Part shown: one piece after another, positions 10,387 to 20,690 of the stretch
How positions within the stretch are numbered: position 1 is the first letter of the stretch
Layout of the letters: every line of letters starts with the position of its first letter
Origin: Oegoconia quadripuncta
Lineage: Eukaryota; Arthropoda; Insecta; Lepidoptera; Autostichidae
Direction of reading: 5' to 3'
Assembly: GCA_949316235.1 (NCBI GenBank)
Contig: OX438757.1
Span: 16,245,505-16,309,504 of the forward strand
Length of the DNA stretch: 64,000 bases
Position numbers and translations under genes: made by a program
Notes under the pieces: generated by a model
Seen by the model: the letters and a program-made list of their open reading frames with translations, nothing else
Database searches by the model: none
Told to the model about the DNA's origin: nothing

Positions 10387-10703
10387 TTTTTTATGCACAA
10401 CGGGTTGGTACTTGACCTCAATCACACCTGATGTTAAGTGAAGATGAGGTCGCAGGTGGAAGCGTACTGACCCGGAAACTCCACTACGTTTGGGGGACTG
10501 GCTATCTTATCTATGACAACCGGAACACAACAATGCAGTTTGGCGGCAGATTTAGATAAGATGGTGGTAACTAGCCAGGCGCACATAAAATGCCCTACCA
10601 TCAACCAAACTGAGTACTTAAACATGTACCCCGCTGAGGATCGAACCCGCGACCTCCGAATAGTAAACCCAACGTTGTTTACATTGATCCACGGAGGCGG
10701 TTA
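10387..10703 (-). repeat. SINE-A, near full length
   Basis: On the minus strand: head ACCGCCTCCGTGGATCAATG, B box GGTTCGATCC, a body mentioning AGCCAGTCCCCCAAA and the tail TCTTCACTTAACATCAGGTG, then a short A-run. A tRNA-derived pol III SINE that moves with LINE machinery. Confidence 0.8.
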
Positions 10704-10794
10704 AAATATGACGAAGTTAAAATATGGCGTGGGAGCAGAAAAAGTTTGCATTGTACCTAGTTTGAACCTAATGTTACCAATTTTCCTCTACTTT

Positions 10795-10877
10795 ATTCCT
10801 ACCTTAAGTTATTAACTTTAGGTTCTAAAGTTAATAACTATTCCTCCCTAAAGTTATTAACTTTAGGTAGGAATAGT
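10795..10877. repeat. Compound palindrome built on TAAAGTTATTAACTTTA
   Basis: ATTCCTACCTTAAGTTATTA at about 10796 is mirrored by TTAACTTTAGGTAGGAAT ending near 10873. The right core CCTAAAGTTATTAACTTTAG is itself near-palindromic. It could be the remnant of a small foldback element. Confidence 0.6.
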
Positions 10878-10984
10878 GTTCAGTTTTCGATGCACGGCCA
10901 AGAAATGTTGAAATAATATACCGCCTCCGCTAAGAAATTGTCGTTCATTTATTCGTTAAAATCAACTATAGGAAATATCTCTTT

Positions 10985-11090
10985 AATATACAAAAACCGA
11001 CTAAGTACGTGTTTGGCCACGCGCAGTGTAGGGTTCCGTAATTGTTCATGACAATATCCTGACTTAGTCGCCCAGGGAAAATACTTCGCT
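10985..11090. repeat. Fragment of the AGGGTTCCGT repeat family
   Basis: Contains TTTGGCCACGCGCAGTGTAG and GGGTTCCGTAATTG. Relatives lie at 20985-21075, 21215-21540 and 44370-44530. Non-coding. Confidence 0.4.
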
Positions 11091-11250
11091 AGACATAATT
11101 CGGAACTAACTTATATGATTGCTATCTTATAGAGGTATATTAGAGATGTAATTTTGAACTATTAAGCCTAAAAAAACGTATGGTTAGTCTTGATTTTTTT
11201 AAACCCTATTCTTAATTTGTATCTTAATAACAATAAATACTAACTGATAT

Positions 11251-11628
11251 TTAAGACTGTTTTCTCCATACAAACATTTTTGATATTTTTTTTGGGAACG
11301 GCAAATCCAAATTTAGCAAAACTGTGTGTGTATTATCGGATAACATTAAGTTAAGTATAGGCAGCGTTAATTTTAAAAGTAACCGCTATATAAAACTTTC
11401 AGCGATCTAAGAAATGATTATGGGAAGCACATGAAAAGAGCTCTCTTCAAATATTTTTTATTATGTGATTTAGCCCAGAAACTAAAAAAATATTTCATGT
11501 GAAACCTTGAAATAATATTCCATTTTCCAAATAAAAAACAAATTTGGACATGGCTTTGAAAATCGCAGGAATTGGTACATATGATTAACGAAGAAAAAAA
11601 AACTCCAATTTCATAGGTAAAGACCCAA
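11251..11628 (+). mobile_element. MITE family M1, 5-prime truncated copy
   Basis: Same sequence as the M1 copies at 16664-17075 and 34623-35050, from AAGACTGTTTTCTCCATACA onward, ending in the terminal repeat CATAGGTAAAGACCCAA followed by TA. The left terminal repeat is missing. Non-autonomous; no transposase frame. Confidence 0.75.
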
Positions 11629-11639
11629 TATTTTGCACA

Positions 11640-12170
11640 ACCTACCCGTTCGATATATATTGCACTCCTGCACCCAAAGTGATAATGCCAGCAAGTTCTC
11701 TTTTCATTGCAATTTTTCTTCTTTCTCCTCTCGATCACCTATTTTTTCGCTTGTCACAATAGTTATAAATAATTTGACGTATTTTCCTTAAGAATCGATT
11801 AGATTTAACATGAATGACCAGCCCAGTTTCATCTACAATACGGTAATCGTTCACCTTGTATTAACTTCGTAATCAATTACAGAACATAATGCTAGTGATA
11901 ATGTGTTTCGCAAATACGATTCATTGAAATTTTCTCGATGAGAAAACAATCCAGTTACGTCTGAAAGTAAAGGACTGGCAATGTAAATACTTTATATTAG
12001 TCACGAAATTTTGGGTAACAAGTAAACCAAATCTGATCTAGTGCTTATATGTTTTATATTTTGAAAATATACATTGAAATCGGAATAAAAAGGAGATATC
12101 CGGTATATCTCTTGGCACTAAAGGATTGCTGTGAGTATTCGAAATATTTATTATTATTTATAGGTAGTTT
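11640..12170. other. Intergenic, no gene seen
   Basis: AT-rich, with frequent stops in the frames I read. No RNA gene or recognised repeat. Confidence 0.35.
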
Positions 12171-12174
12171 AATG

Positions 12175-12565
12175 TCACCATGTATGGATCTGAATGTTGG
12201 GCAATGAAAGAAACTGATGAAAGTAGAATGCATGTGGCAGAGATGAGAATGCTAAGATGGATGTGTGGTGTGACTAGAATGGATAAGATCAGGAATTAGT
12301 ATATCAGAGGAAGTCTAAAAGTGGCGCCAATAACAGAAAAGCTGAGAAGTAATAAATAGGTATGCATGGTTTGGGCACATTATGAGGAGGGATGAAAGGC
12401 ACGTAACAAGACGAGTGTTAAGTATGAATGTGGAGGGATACGCGTGAGGAATGATATGTGTGTGAAAGGGGTGAGTACGGAGATGACGGCTGGTAGAGGA
12501 GAGTGGAAGAGGATGACATGTTGTGCCGACCCCACTAAGGGCAGGAAAATGATGATTTATAGGTA
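12175..12565 (+). pseudogene. RTE-type LINE ORF2 C-terminal fragment, broken
   Basis: Reads MYGSECWAMKETDESRMHVA then EMRMLRWMCGVTRMDKIRN, followed by an in-frame TAG, then YIRGSLKVAPITEKLRSN and further stops or shifts. The end is a non-coding GACCCCACTAAGGGCAGGA with GATGATGA. This is the hallmark C-terminus of RTE-like LINEs. Several stops show it is dead. Confidence 0.85.
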
Positions 12566-12833
12566 GTTTAATTTTTTTTTCCAAAACCATCATCGATCCA
12601 AGAGTTGTGTCACGTGACGGTCGTGTTAAAATTAAATAAATAGATAACATTACCCTCCTTCTTGGGCAGTCGGATAAAACAACTTGAGGAAGAAATGAGT
12701 TCCAAATAAATTTCTCATAATAAGAACATAGGAACGCTACGAATCCCGCCAGTCGCATATAAATCTCTGGCAGGCGCGAGCTTTATGATGGTTTTCAAAA
12801 AAAAATAAACTGCCTGACAATACCTTCTATTTC

Positions 12834-13085
12834 ACTCAAAATCAAAATCAAAAATCAAAAAATGCTTTATTTTGTAGGTACACAGGGTACACTTAAAATA
12901 GTCAGATTTTACATTTTTAAAGCTACTGCTTGTTCAAAAGGCAATTTTCCCCTGAGAAGAACAAGCAAGAAACTCGAGAGGTCGCTCTTTTAAAAAAAGG
13001 TTTTTATATTACAAAATTATTATTTTATATTATAATATTTCATTATTAATTGTGAAATAGCCTGGTTACTTACCTAATATGCCCT
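12834..13085 (-). repeat. LINE 3-prime end (family L1, minus orientation)
   Basis: On the minus strand the segment carries TCTTCTCAGGGGAAAATTGC and ends in ATTTTTGATTTTGATTTT-type repeats. Near-identical copies are at 43255-43460 (plus) and 62790-63020 (minus); related tails are at 13810-13960, 19800-20120 and 25215-25530. Confidence 0.7.
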
Positions 13086-13500
13086 ATTTTTTCCTTATGT
13101 TAAAAAAACTCTTCCGGTATATGTTTTTGCGTGTGCGAGAAGCGAAATGAGCGGTACAAACTTATGCAAAATTGCACGTGACAGAGCAGGATGGAGATCT
13201 GACAACCTGTTTAATAAGTGCGCGTGTAAAAAACATAACCCCCATAGGTCATTGTGTGATAATACTGAATTGATGACACTTAACCTTATTTTGGCTGATA
13301 TATGATAGCGTTGAGAATAATAAAGAGGTGGCTTCATTGTGAATATTACCAACGTCAAGTTATTTTTAGGATTCATTGAAGACATACAGAAAATGAGATC
13401 AACAACATAATTGGACTCTAGAAGAAATAGCTATCAAGTGGCAATAAGAATAAACAGGGTAAATTTGAATGTGTAATTCCCATATCGCCGTTCTTTTCTT
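13086..13500. other. Intergenic, no supported gene
   Basis: A 96-codon minus-strand frame exists at 13095-13385, but it has no recognisable domain and sits among repeats, so I do not call it a gene. Confidence 0.35.
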
Positions 13501-13509
13501 CGTAGGGGG

Positions 13510-13960
13510 TGGTATAGCGTCTTGGACACTAAGGCCCGTAATACAAGATATAAAAATAAACTTGCTGTCCATAGCAGTCGCTTACACAAAGTCACTAAGT
13601 CATTCAAGGGACAATGTACACGCTTTTATAATAAGGTTCCGGTAGACATTCAAAACTATGCGCCAAAGGCTATTATAAAATTTCTGACTATCTGGATGAT
13701 AAGAATGCGTGGACATGAACCACTCTGCAATATCCAGTATATTTTATTCTTATTTTTCTTTGTCGAATTATAAATTTTACAATTATTGCAAATTATATTT
13801 GTATTAACTTATTTAAAAGGGCAACCCCGGAGTTTCTTGCTCGTTCTTCTCTGGGGAGACTGCCTAGTGAATGAGCGATAACTGTATGTCATGACGATTT
13901 CAAATGTTATTCTTATAACTTACGAAATAAAACATTTTTGATTTTTGATTTTGATTTTAT
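13510..13960 (+). pseudogene. LINE ORF2 C-terminal remnant and 3-prime end
   Basis: Frame starting ARNTRYKNKLAVHSSRLHKV continues to NKVPVDIQNYAPKAIIKFL, a C-terminal signature of CR1/Jockey-like LINE ORF2. The 3-prime UTR has AAGGGCAACCCCGGAGTTTC, TTGCTCGTTCTTCTCTGGGG and ends in ATTTTTGATTTTTGATTTTG. The same tail, inverted, is at 25215-25530. Confidence 0.75.
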
Positions 13961-13972
13961 TAATAAATCGTC

Positions 13973-14003
13973 CTTGAGATTGAGATCGCGTCTCAATCTC
14001 AAG
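13973..14003. repeat. Perfect hairpin, 13 bp arms
   Basis: CTTGAGATTGAGA, TCGCG, TCTCAATCTCAAG: 13-base arms around a five-base loop, probably part of a small foldback element with the next hairpin. Confidence 0.75.
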
Positions 14004-14092
14004 ACCATTTTTTCTGATGCTGTTTTAATATGCAACAGATTCTCATGCGTCAACTTGAGGCCATGTCAATCTTGAGAACGGTTTATTAACAC

Positions 14093-14133
14093 GGGCCTAA
14101 CATTTATACCGCGCCTACGTATAAATGTTAGGC
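14093..14133. repeat. Hairpin GGCCTAACATTTATA / TATAAATGTTAGGCC
   Basis: Fifteen-base perfect arms separated by about 11 bases (CCGCGCCTACG). Together with 13973-14003 it may delimit one decayed foldback element. Confidence 0.75.
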
Positions 14134-14365
14134 CATGAGACGTCATGAGCAATATTTTAATGTACGATTTCCTGGTAAGAATTTAGATAATTAATTACTT
14201 CGATGTTTGGTGGTGTACCGTTCATGTGAAAAGCTGAATACACAGATATTGTTAAGAAGAGTTGATTATGTCATTCCTCGAAGAATCACCGCATCCAAAA
14301 CTCCTTCAAACATATATGCGATAAAGTTTTTCCATACAGGCGAAGCCGCTGGCGAAACGCTATAT

Positions 14366-14690
14366 ATTTTTTTTTTTATGCACGACGGGTTCGTACTTGA
14401 CCTCAATCACACCTGATGTTAAGTGAAGATGAGGTCGAAGGTGGAAGCGTACTAACCCGGAAACCCCAACATATTTGGGGGACTGGCTATCTTATCTCTG
14501 ACAACCGGAACACAACAATGCTATTAACATTGCTGCTTGGCGGCAGATTTAGATAAGGTGGTGGTAGCTAGCCAGGCGGACATTTTAATATGCCCTACCA
14601 CCAACCAAACCGAGTACTTAAACATGTACCCCGCTGGGGATCGAATCCGCGACCTCCGAATCGTAAACTCAGTGTTGTTTACATCAAGTC
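14366..14690 (-). repeat. SINE-A, 5-prime end lost
   Basis: Carries tail, body and B box (minus strand GGATTCGATCCCCAGCGGGG), but the outer part of the head is lost after GTAAACAACACTGAGTTTAC. Poly-T on the plus strand marks its A-tail. Confidence 0.75.
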
Positions 14691-14978
14691 TTAGTTATAG
14701 ATAGTCTTAAATATAAATAAAAATTGAAAATCCTCGAAAGATTATGATATCATTGAAGTATACCAAAAAACTGTTAAAAGCTAAATTAATATCAACGAAA
14801 CGGCTTAACCGATTTTCATCAAAAATGGCTTCGGTTAAGGAAATAGATTCCTATCTATTTTCTTAAAGTAGAAGAAGAATAGATCCCTTCATTCGTTCAT
14901 TGGTATTTATTAATATAAAAATCCGTATTCAAATCGGACCAGGTATATCCGTACAAAGACTGGATATACGCAACCCTT

Positions 14979-15301
14979 TGTTCCCAGTAGTTATGTTGGA
15001 CAGTTCTGTTAGCCGAACTAATGGGAATTTTTGTCTCTCTAGTTCTATAAATAACTTGAATTTTTTTTTGACCGAACTAATGGGATTTTTTTGTCCCACT
15101 AGTTCTAGTGAATAACATGTCAACCAAACACGAAGGGTATACCCTTCGAACCTAACCTATCCATGTCGGGGTGCCAAAAACTCCCGTGCTGTACGTGCGT
15201 ATGGGAATCCCTAGTACCATTTGTTCTGTTGATAGAACTAGTGAGACAAAAATTCCCATTAGTTCGGCCAACAGAACTGTCCAACAGAACTACTGGGAAC
15301 A
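14979..15301. mobile_element. Foldback (MITE-like) element with 70 bp inverted arms
   Basis: Left arm 14979-15048 and right arm 15232-15301 are near-perfect inverted repeats (TGTTCCCAGTAGTTATGTTG versus its complement at the right end). The spacer holds a third partial unit GACCGAACTAATGGG near 15070 and a perfect 18 bp palindrome CGAAGGGTATACCCTTCG at 15131-15148. No coding capacity. Confidence 0.75.
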
Positions 15302-15686
15302 TAAGCACACAACGACGTCAAACATAACACCCTTCGTTTTTTGTCGGGGGTAAAATTCTTCAACTTCATTTATCCACTGTGGTGATGGTGACGAGCAAGA
15401 AAACAGGTGACCGAGAGAAGATAGCAACTCAAATACGAGTACTTTACTCTCATTTGTAGTTCGGCTTGGTCAAAAATCATATAAATTGTCCCCTAAATAA
15501 ATTTGTGTAATCGACAGAATTGACGTTAATTTTTATATATTTACTATAAGGTTGTATATTTTGGATTGGATCTTGTTGTAGTTTCATAGCATTGGGCGCC
15601 AGAAAATAAATATTTTTAAAAAATTTTAATTGTATTGACAATCAAAACATGATTACTTTGTTTTTAAGTTTTAAGTTGTTTGTCTA

Positions 15687-16017
15687 ACCGCCTCCGTGGC
15701 TCAATGTAAACAACATTGAGTTTACGATTCGGAGGTCACGGGTTCGATCCCCAGCGGGGTACATGTTTAAGTACTCGGTTTGGTTGGTGGTAGGGCATTT
15801 TAAATGTCCGCCTGGCTAGCTACCACCATTTAATGTAAATCTGCCGCCAAGCAGCAATGATAATAGCATTGTTGTGTTCCGGTTGTCAAAGATAAGTTAG
15901 CCAGTCCCCCAAAAGTGTCGGGGTTTCCGGGTCAGTTCGTTTCCACCTTCGATCTCATCTTCACATAACATCAGGTGTGATTGAGGCCAAGTACGAACCT
16001 TCGTGCATAAAAAAAAC
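15687..16017 (+). repeat. SINE-A, full length
   Basis: Complete order: head ACCGCCTCCGTGGCTCAATG, B box GGGTTCGATCCCC, body with CCGCCTGGCTAGCTACCACC and TTCCGGTTGTCAAAGATAAG, tail TTCACATAACATCAGGTGTG, then CATAAAAAAAAC. Good reference copy. Confidence 0.85.
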
Positions 16018-16171
16018 TTTTTGTTATGGATAGATAAATTTAAGGAGATATATATTTTAATTATAGAGTATATCGAAAGATCCAAATTATTATACAAGCT
16101 GGGAAGGAAATAACATGTAGAATCGTTCTCAGTGAAAATATACCTGAAAATACTCAGTGAAAATATATAAT

Positions 16172-16460
16172 GACGACCTGTTTGGTGTGGTGGTTACCAA
16201 CTCTGACCACTATACCAAAAGGTTGCGGGTTCGAATCCCGCTAGAGGCATATGTTTGTGTGATGAATACGAACATGTGTACCCGAGTTATGGATGTTTTA
16301 ATTTATAATAAGTATTTATTTACAAAAATAAAATGTATTTATGTTGTATATCAACCTTCTGGTATCCACAACACAAGCCTATAGTTGCTTACTGTGGAAC
16401 TAGATGGCGCTGTGTGTATGTCTAAGGATATTTATATTTATATTTATTTATTTATTTATA
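16172..16460 (+). repeat. SINE-B, full length
   Basis: Head CGACCTGTTTGGTGTGGTGG, a CCACTATACC segment, B box GGTTGCGGGTTCGAATCCCG, body with ATGAATACGAACATGTGTAC, tail AACTAGATGGCGCTGTGTGT and a TTTAT simple repeat. The head resembles a tRNA, but the acceptor ends do not pair, so it is a SINE and not a tRNA gene. Confidence 0.85.
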
Positions 16461-16663
16461 TTCACTGAGATATTCTCTTCTTATAATTACTAAAAGCTGC
16501 GTGTCTGTTCAAATCGGAGACCCTCACACACGCTAGGTGAACCCTTACGTTACAATGTATATCTCATCATTTATCTTAAATAACTCCTTATCATTTATTC
16601 ATATCAATTATAGTACGTGTACTGCTAAACACACCTCTCCGATACATTAGGTATTTGTAAATA

Positions 16664-17075
16664 TTAGTTCCTTACCTATGAAATTGGCGTTTTGTATGAA
16701 GAATTTCATTAAGACTGTTTTCTCCATACAAACATTTTTGTTTTTTTTTTTTGGAAACGGCAAGTCCAAATTTAGCTAAACTTTGTGTGTATTATTGGAT
16801 AACATTAAGCTTTATAAAAGTTTCAGCGAATCTAGGAAATGATTATGGGAAGCACATGAAAAGAGCTCTGTTCAAATTTTTTTTATTATGTGATTTAGGT
16901 TTCACATTAAATATTTTTTAATTTCTGGAAATTAAAAAATATTTAATGTGAAACCTTGAAATAATATTCCATTTTCCAAATAAAAAACAAATTTGGATAT
17001 AGCTTTGAAAATCGCAGAATTGGTACATATGATTAACGAAGAAAAAAAACTCAAATTTCATAGGTAAAGACCCAA
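16664..17075 (+). mobile_element. MITE family M1, full length, with internal perfect hairpin
   Basis: Terminal inverted repeats TTAGTTCCTTACCTATGAAA and (complement at the right end) TTGGGTCTTTACCTATGAAA, flanked by TA on both sides (16662-16663 and 17076-17077), as for Tc1/mariner-type MITEs. Inside, 16898-16925 and 16928-16955 form a perfect 28 bp inverted repeat with a two-base loop. No transposase frame. Confidence 0.8.
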
Positions 17076-17119
17076 TATTATATAGATACTACATGTCATA
17101 AATAAATCCCCAAACCGCA

Positions 17120-17215
17120 CTGAGCCAACGTGGTGGACTGTGGCCCATACTCCCTCATTATATGAGGAAAGGCCTATATCCCCGCAGCCCACTGTTTACG
17201 GGCTTGATGATGATG
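17120..17215 (-). repeat. Lepidopteran GATGATGA-ended repeat fragment
   Basis: GAAAGGCCTATATCCCCGCA, GCCCACTGTTTACGGGC, TTGATGATGATG: the dispersed type also seen, in the other orientation, at 1825-1990. Confidence 0.5.
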
Positions 17216-17279
17216 TCATAAATATTTATATTAATAAAATTTAAGCTAAAATTCAATGGAACGGTATTAAAAGGATTTA

Positions 17280-17410
17280 TTCCGTCCAGTGGCGGCCTCA
17301 TTGAATAAATTAATACTTATTTTTAAATACAGAATTACTCAAAATACTCGTAATTGCTGTGAGCTGCACTCGGGAAGATTAAAATTATATTTAATTATAT
17401 ATATAATATT
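17280..17410. repeat. Repeat fragment (CAGTGGCGGCCTCATTGAAT type)
   Basis: Shares TCCAGTGGCGGCCTCATTGA and a GAGCTGCACTCGGGAAGA segment with 25745-25850 and 43985-44110. No coding potential. Confidence 0.45.
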
Positions 17411-17424
17411 ATAAACAATAGCTT

Positions 17425-17585
17425 AATAATAAATGTTCTTCCCAGAATCCTACAGCCTTGGGATCTTCAAGAGCAGGGTGAATAGACATCTACTGAGTAA
17501 AGATCGCGTATTTCACCTTCGACCACATCGTCACTTTCCATCAGGTGAGATTGTGGTCTCACGCGTATCAAGTTAACCATAAAAA
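17425..17585 (+). pseudogene. Jockey-like LINE ORF2 C-terminus (family L2)
   Basis: Reads PESYSLGIFKSRVNRHLLSK then DRVFHLRPHRHFPSGEIVV and stops shortly after, followed by AACCATAAAAAAAA. Inverted relatives lie at 32340-32640 and 63870-64000. The FHLRPH-x-H part is homologous to the SINE-A tail. Confidence 0.8.
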
Positions 17586-17639
17586 AAATTTACGATTATA
17601 AAAAAAGTGGCCGTTTTTATCAATAGTTTTAAAGCTATT

Positions 17640-17760
17640 TATAGTTATTTTTATAATAGCGCCCTCATGGGATAAATTTTAAATTCAACAATAATTAAAA
17701 ATATTGGTGTGACTTACACTCGAAAAGCCTCAATTTTCTAGTGTAAGTCACAGCAATTAG
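17640..17760. repeat. Repeat fragment with hairpin
   Basis: TAGCGCCCTCATGGGATAAA resembles the repeat at 43985. GTGACTTACACTCGAAAA and TTTTCTAGTGTAAGTCAC form an imperfect hairpin at about 17709-17749. Confidence 0.5.
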
Positions 17761-18470
17761 ACGGGTTGAGCCTTCTTAAGTATAAGTGCTTACTTGTTTA
17801 TTTTCTCCGTCAGGTGTAGTGGTATTCAAAATCTTCAAGAATCTCTGTGATCTCTTATGTATTTCCCAGTATTTCTTAGTATTACCTCTTCATTTATATT
17901 ATTTTCTTATGTTACTTTCTTCTTTCATACTCCAATGACACGATATAGTTTTAAAGAACTTTTATCAAAATTTAACTTAGCAACTCTTGTTTACATTCAG
18001 TACAGCGTTTTTTGTAATTTTTTAATACTCAAATCCATGTTTACTTCATTAATCGTGTAGCAGATGTCTATAGTTAGACAATCTGGTTAAGACTGACAAA
18101 GATAAGACTTGATCACCCTTGAACAACTTTATATTTAATTAGATGCCTACTTTCTTGTGCCGCATTAAACGGGATAGCTCCGTTTAGTTTCGGCGTGTTG
18201 CATCTCAATATATGACAATCTGGGGGCACGGCCGTGCCCCCACCAAGTCGAGCAAAAAAGCGTCACGGCCGTACCATCCTTTTCTCGAAGCAATTCAGAC
18301 CATTTTCGACCCCCTGTAACTTCGTTGTGGATAAAAATAGAAGACTGAAATTTTCAGTAACTATGCAGGCATTGTAAAGACACGTATATTTAAAATTTCA
18401 TTCAATTTGAACCAGTATTTTTAAGAATTATAACGGGTCAAATTTCTTAATTTTGTCACTCACTGACTCA
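17761..18470. other. Intergenic, no supported gene
   Basis: AT-rich flank followed by a locally GC-rich patch near 18220-18270 with a small inverted match (GGGGGCACGGCCGTGCCCCC at 18222-18241). No coding frame supported. Confidence 0.35.
18222..18241. repeat. Perfect 20 bp palindrome
   Basis: GGGGGCACGGCCGTGCCCCC reads the same on both strands. A second CACGGCCGT follows at about 18266. Very GC-rich for this window. Confidence 0.7.
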
Positions 18471-19020
18471 CCGATCATCAAAATTCTAAGGCACTTCTAG
18501 CAGACCTAGAAGCTTCAAATTTGGAATATAAGTAGTGTTTGGTGTATGAATCAAGGAAAAACTAAAAAATCTAGAAAAGACAGCAAAGAAAATTAAGCCC
18601 ATACAGCCAAGTTTTCAGTTAATTAACTTTTTCAATATTGGCTTTATTCGTAACGATGTTTTATTATTTTACGGCAAAAATTGTAACATCAAAGCCTCCC
18701 AGAAAAACCCATAGAGACAGGGAGTGGGCTCTTAGAAAAACTGTAGCTGAAGCTCAAGAAGTAGTACCGGAAAAGAGAAAACGGAAGGCTACCTACAAAA
18801 ATAAGAAAAGTTCATAAGTCAGAGAGAGGGCTTTAAGAAAATTCGTTGCTGGTAGATACATATATACAATAAGTAGAAGGTACCGAAAAGGAAAAAAGTA
18901 GAACTGTCTACAAAATACAAAAAGAAATGAGATCCCATCAAAAACAATACTTGTCAAAAAAACCAAGTCTCGCAACACAGTTGTTCTGCGGTAAAAAGTT
19001 GTGAGATCCATGTAATACCA
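18471..19020. repeat. Low-complexity, repeat-like stretch with degenerate internal units
   Basis: Starts with CACTCACTGACTCACCGATC, of a dispersed-repeat type. From about 18700 it has diverged units of the kind GTACCGGAAAAGAGAAAA and GGTACCGAAAAGGAAAAA, and AAAATAAGAAAAGTTCATAA. No convincing gene. Confidence 0.35.
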
Positions 19021-19233
19021 AGTCGGTTGTTAATTTATTCAGTCTCTACTTAAGCGACTTTCTGTCTTAATACGTCCAGTCTCTAAGACCACGATCGTGG
19101 TCCATAACAATTGAAAATCAATTGTGTCTGGAATCTCCGTACTCGAAGCATTAAGTTGTTACGTAATAATTAACAGCATCTTTAGTGACGCATATCAATA
19201 TTAAAATTCTTTAATGTTTTATATAAATATATT

Positions 19234-19322
19234 GAGACTTGGCCATCGCCTGAAAAGACGTGTAAATTCAATCGCCTGAAAACACATGTAAATTCAATTA
19301 TTTAGTGCGATGGCCAAGTCTC
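19234..19322. repeat. Inverted repeat enclosing a 26 bp tandem duplication
   Basis: Perfect 16 bp arms (GAGACTTGGCCATCGC at 19234-19249 and its complement at 19307-19322). Between them CGCCTGAAAAGACGTGTAAA-TTCAAT is followed by a near copy CGCCTGAAAACACATGTAAA-TTCAAT. Confidence 0.75.
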
Positions 19323-19795
19323 GAAATTTTATTCTCCAGTGACACTTTAGCTGCAGACTCTTCAGAGACACTGGCAACCCTCTTGTTCTTCACAAGGGGT
19401 GGAAAATAACAACGCTGATAATAGATGAAAAAGCCATATATTTTGAGTTCTGGTTGAATAACAAATAAAGATCTTATGTACTACTTTAATTATACGCGTA
19501 TTCTAAGCATTCTACTGTTTAGCTTTTAGCTGAAATGAGCGAATTTCCAAAGAGTTATCTTAGAATTTACAACAGATGGCGCTCATCGAACGATTCTGTC
19601 ATTCATGTACATATCATATAGGATAAACCTTTTCTATTCAGCTAAAATATAGTAGCATGGAAATAAAACTTTCAGTAATAAAATATAATTTAACAATAAT
19701 ATCCATTCAAAAATTCGTCAACATTATAAAACAGATCCGAGAGCCATTATTACAATTTATCATTATTGTATACTTAAAAATTCGTTGATACTATA
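19323..19795. other. Intergenic, no gene seen
   Basis: AT-rich. Contains AACAGATGGCGCTCATCGAA near 19570, which faintly recalls the SINE-B tail but is too short to call. Confidence 0.35.
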
Positions 19796-19799
19796 GTCA

Positions 19800-20120
19800 G
19801 TCAAAGTCAAAAATGCTTTATTTTGTAGGTGAAGTACACTTAAAATAACCCTGAGAAGAACATACAAGAAACTCGAGGGATTGCTCTTTTAAAATCAGGA
19901 AAAAAAAGCAGGAATCAAGAGCCATTGGGGCAATGAGCTTAAGCGGTGGATGTTTGATATTTTTGAGTATTCTATTAAATACTTTTATGCACTTACTATA
20001 CCAATTCCCATGATACAATGCCAGTCTTGGACAAATGGTCCAATGTGAGTCTATCTGGATTCCTGGTGTTTGTAAGATACACTTCTCGCGCTGTTTTAAA
20101 TAATTCTGGATGTTATTTTA
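19800..20120 (-). repeat. LINE 3-prime end (family L1), minus orientation
   Basis: On the plus strand: TCAAAAATGCTTTATTTTGT, then AAGAAACTCGAGGGATTGCT and sequence matching the coding C-terminal end of the same LINE type. Frame broken. Confidence 0.6.
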
Positions 20121-20224
20121 CAAAGCACATATCTCAAAAATATACATGCACGGTACAGTCAAAATGCCTAATTTTGGAAAAGACGTTTACATGTTTCAAA
20201 TCTCAAATCTACAGGGTGAATTAT

Positions 20225-20350
20225 AATTGGTGTTATTCCCCTTAACTGGTGACGCCACTCTCGATTAATATTACGATTACAACTTCAAACGCTTTCGATA
20301 GTCGAATGAATGACCATCAATTTTAAAATGGCGGACCAAATGTGTACAAT
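20225..20350. repeat. Fragment of the TAACTGGTGACGCCACT element
   Basis: CCCTTAACTGGTGACGCCAC and TAGTCGAATGAATG are shared with the fuller copy at 50715-51000. Non-coding. Confidence 0.5.
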
Positions 20351-20690
20351 CAAGTCGGAAGCGTTCCGTACCACAAATCATTGAAATCAGCGCTTTGCAT
20401 CGCTAAATTAATTAGAGTCATAGACTTGTATATCTAAATCAATGAATTGAGTGCATTTGTTTAACTCATAATTATCGCTACGTAACTCAGTAGGTACGTT
20501 ATAGATTCGTTTGTTTACTTAATTTATAGCTTCTCGTGACGGGGATTTTAAAAGTTGCTGTAGAATTTTATCTATGGCACGGAATTAACAATATTTTCAA
20601 ATCGCCGAAGTCAAGAGAACCAAACACCCAACATGCAGTAAATATTGGTAATAGGGTGTATTAAACACAATTGCAAGTATTTCGGACGCT
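20351..20690. other. Intergenic, no gene seen
   Basis: No coding or RNA signature found. Confidence 0.35.

Noticed and set aside
12315..12758. 147-residue minus-strand gene
   Set aside because: It lies antisense to an RTE LINE fragment whose plus-strand protein is clearly recognisable.
16172..16250. True tRNA genes at SINE heads (16172, 31896, 47334, 48566, 15687)
   Set aside because: A and B boxes are present but acceptor-stem ends do not pair, and each head continues into a conserved SINE body and tail present in many copies.
18700..19020. Basic low-complexity protein gene
   Set aside because: Degenerate AAG/AGA-rich units with stops in every frame; no splice or domain evidence.
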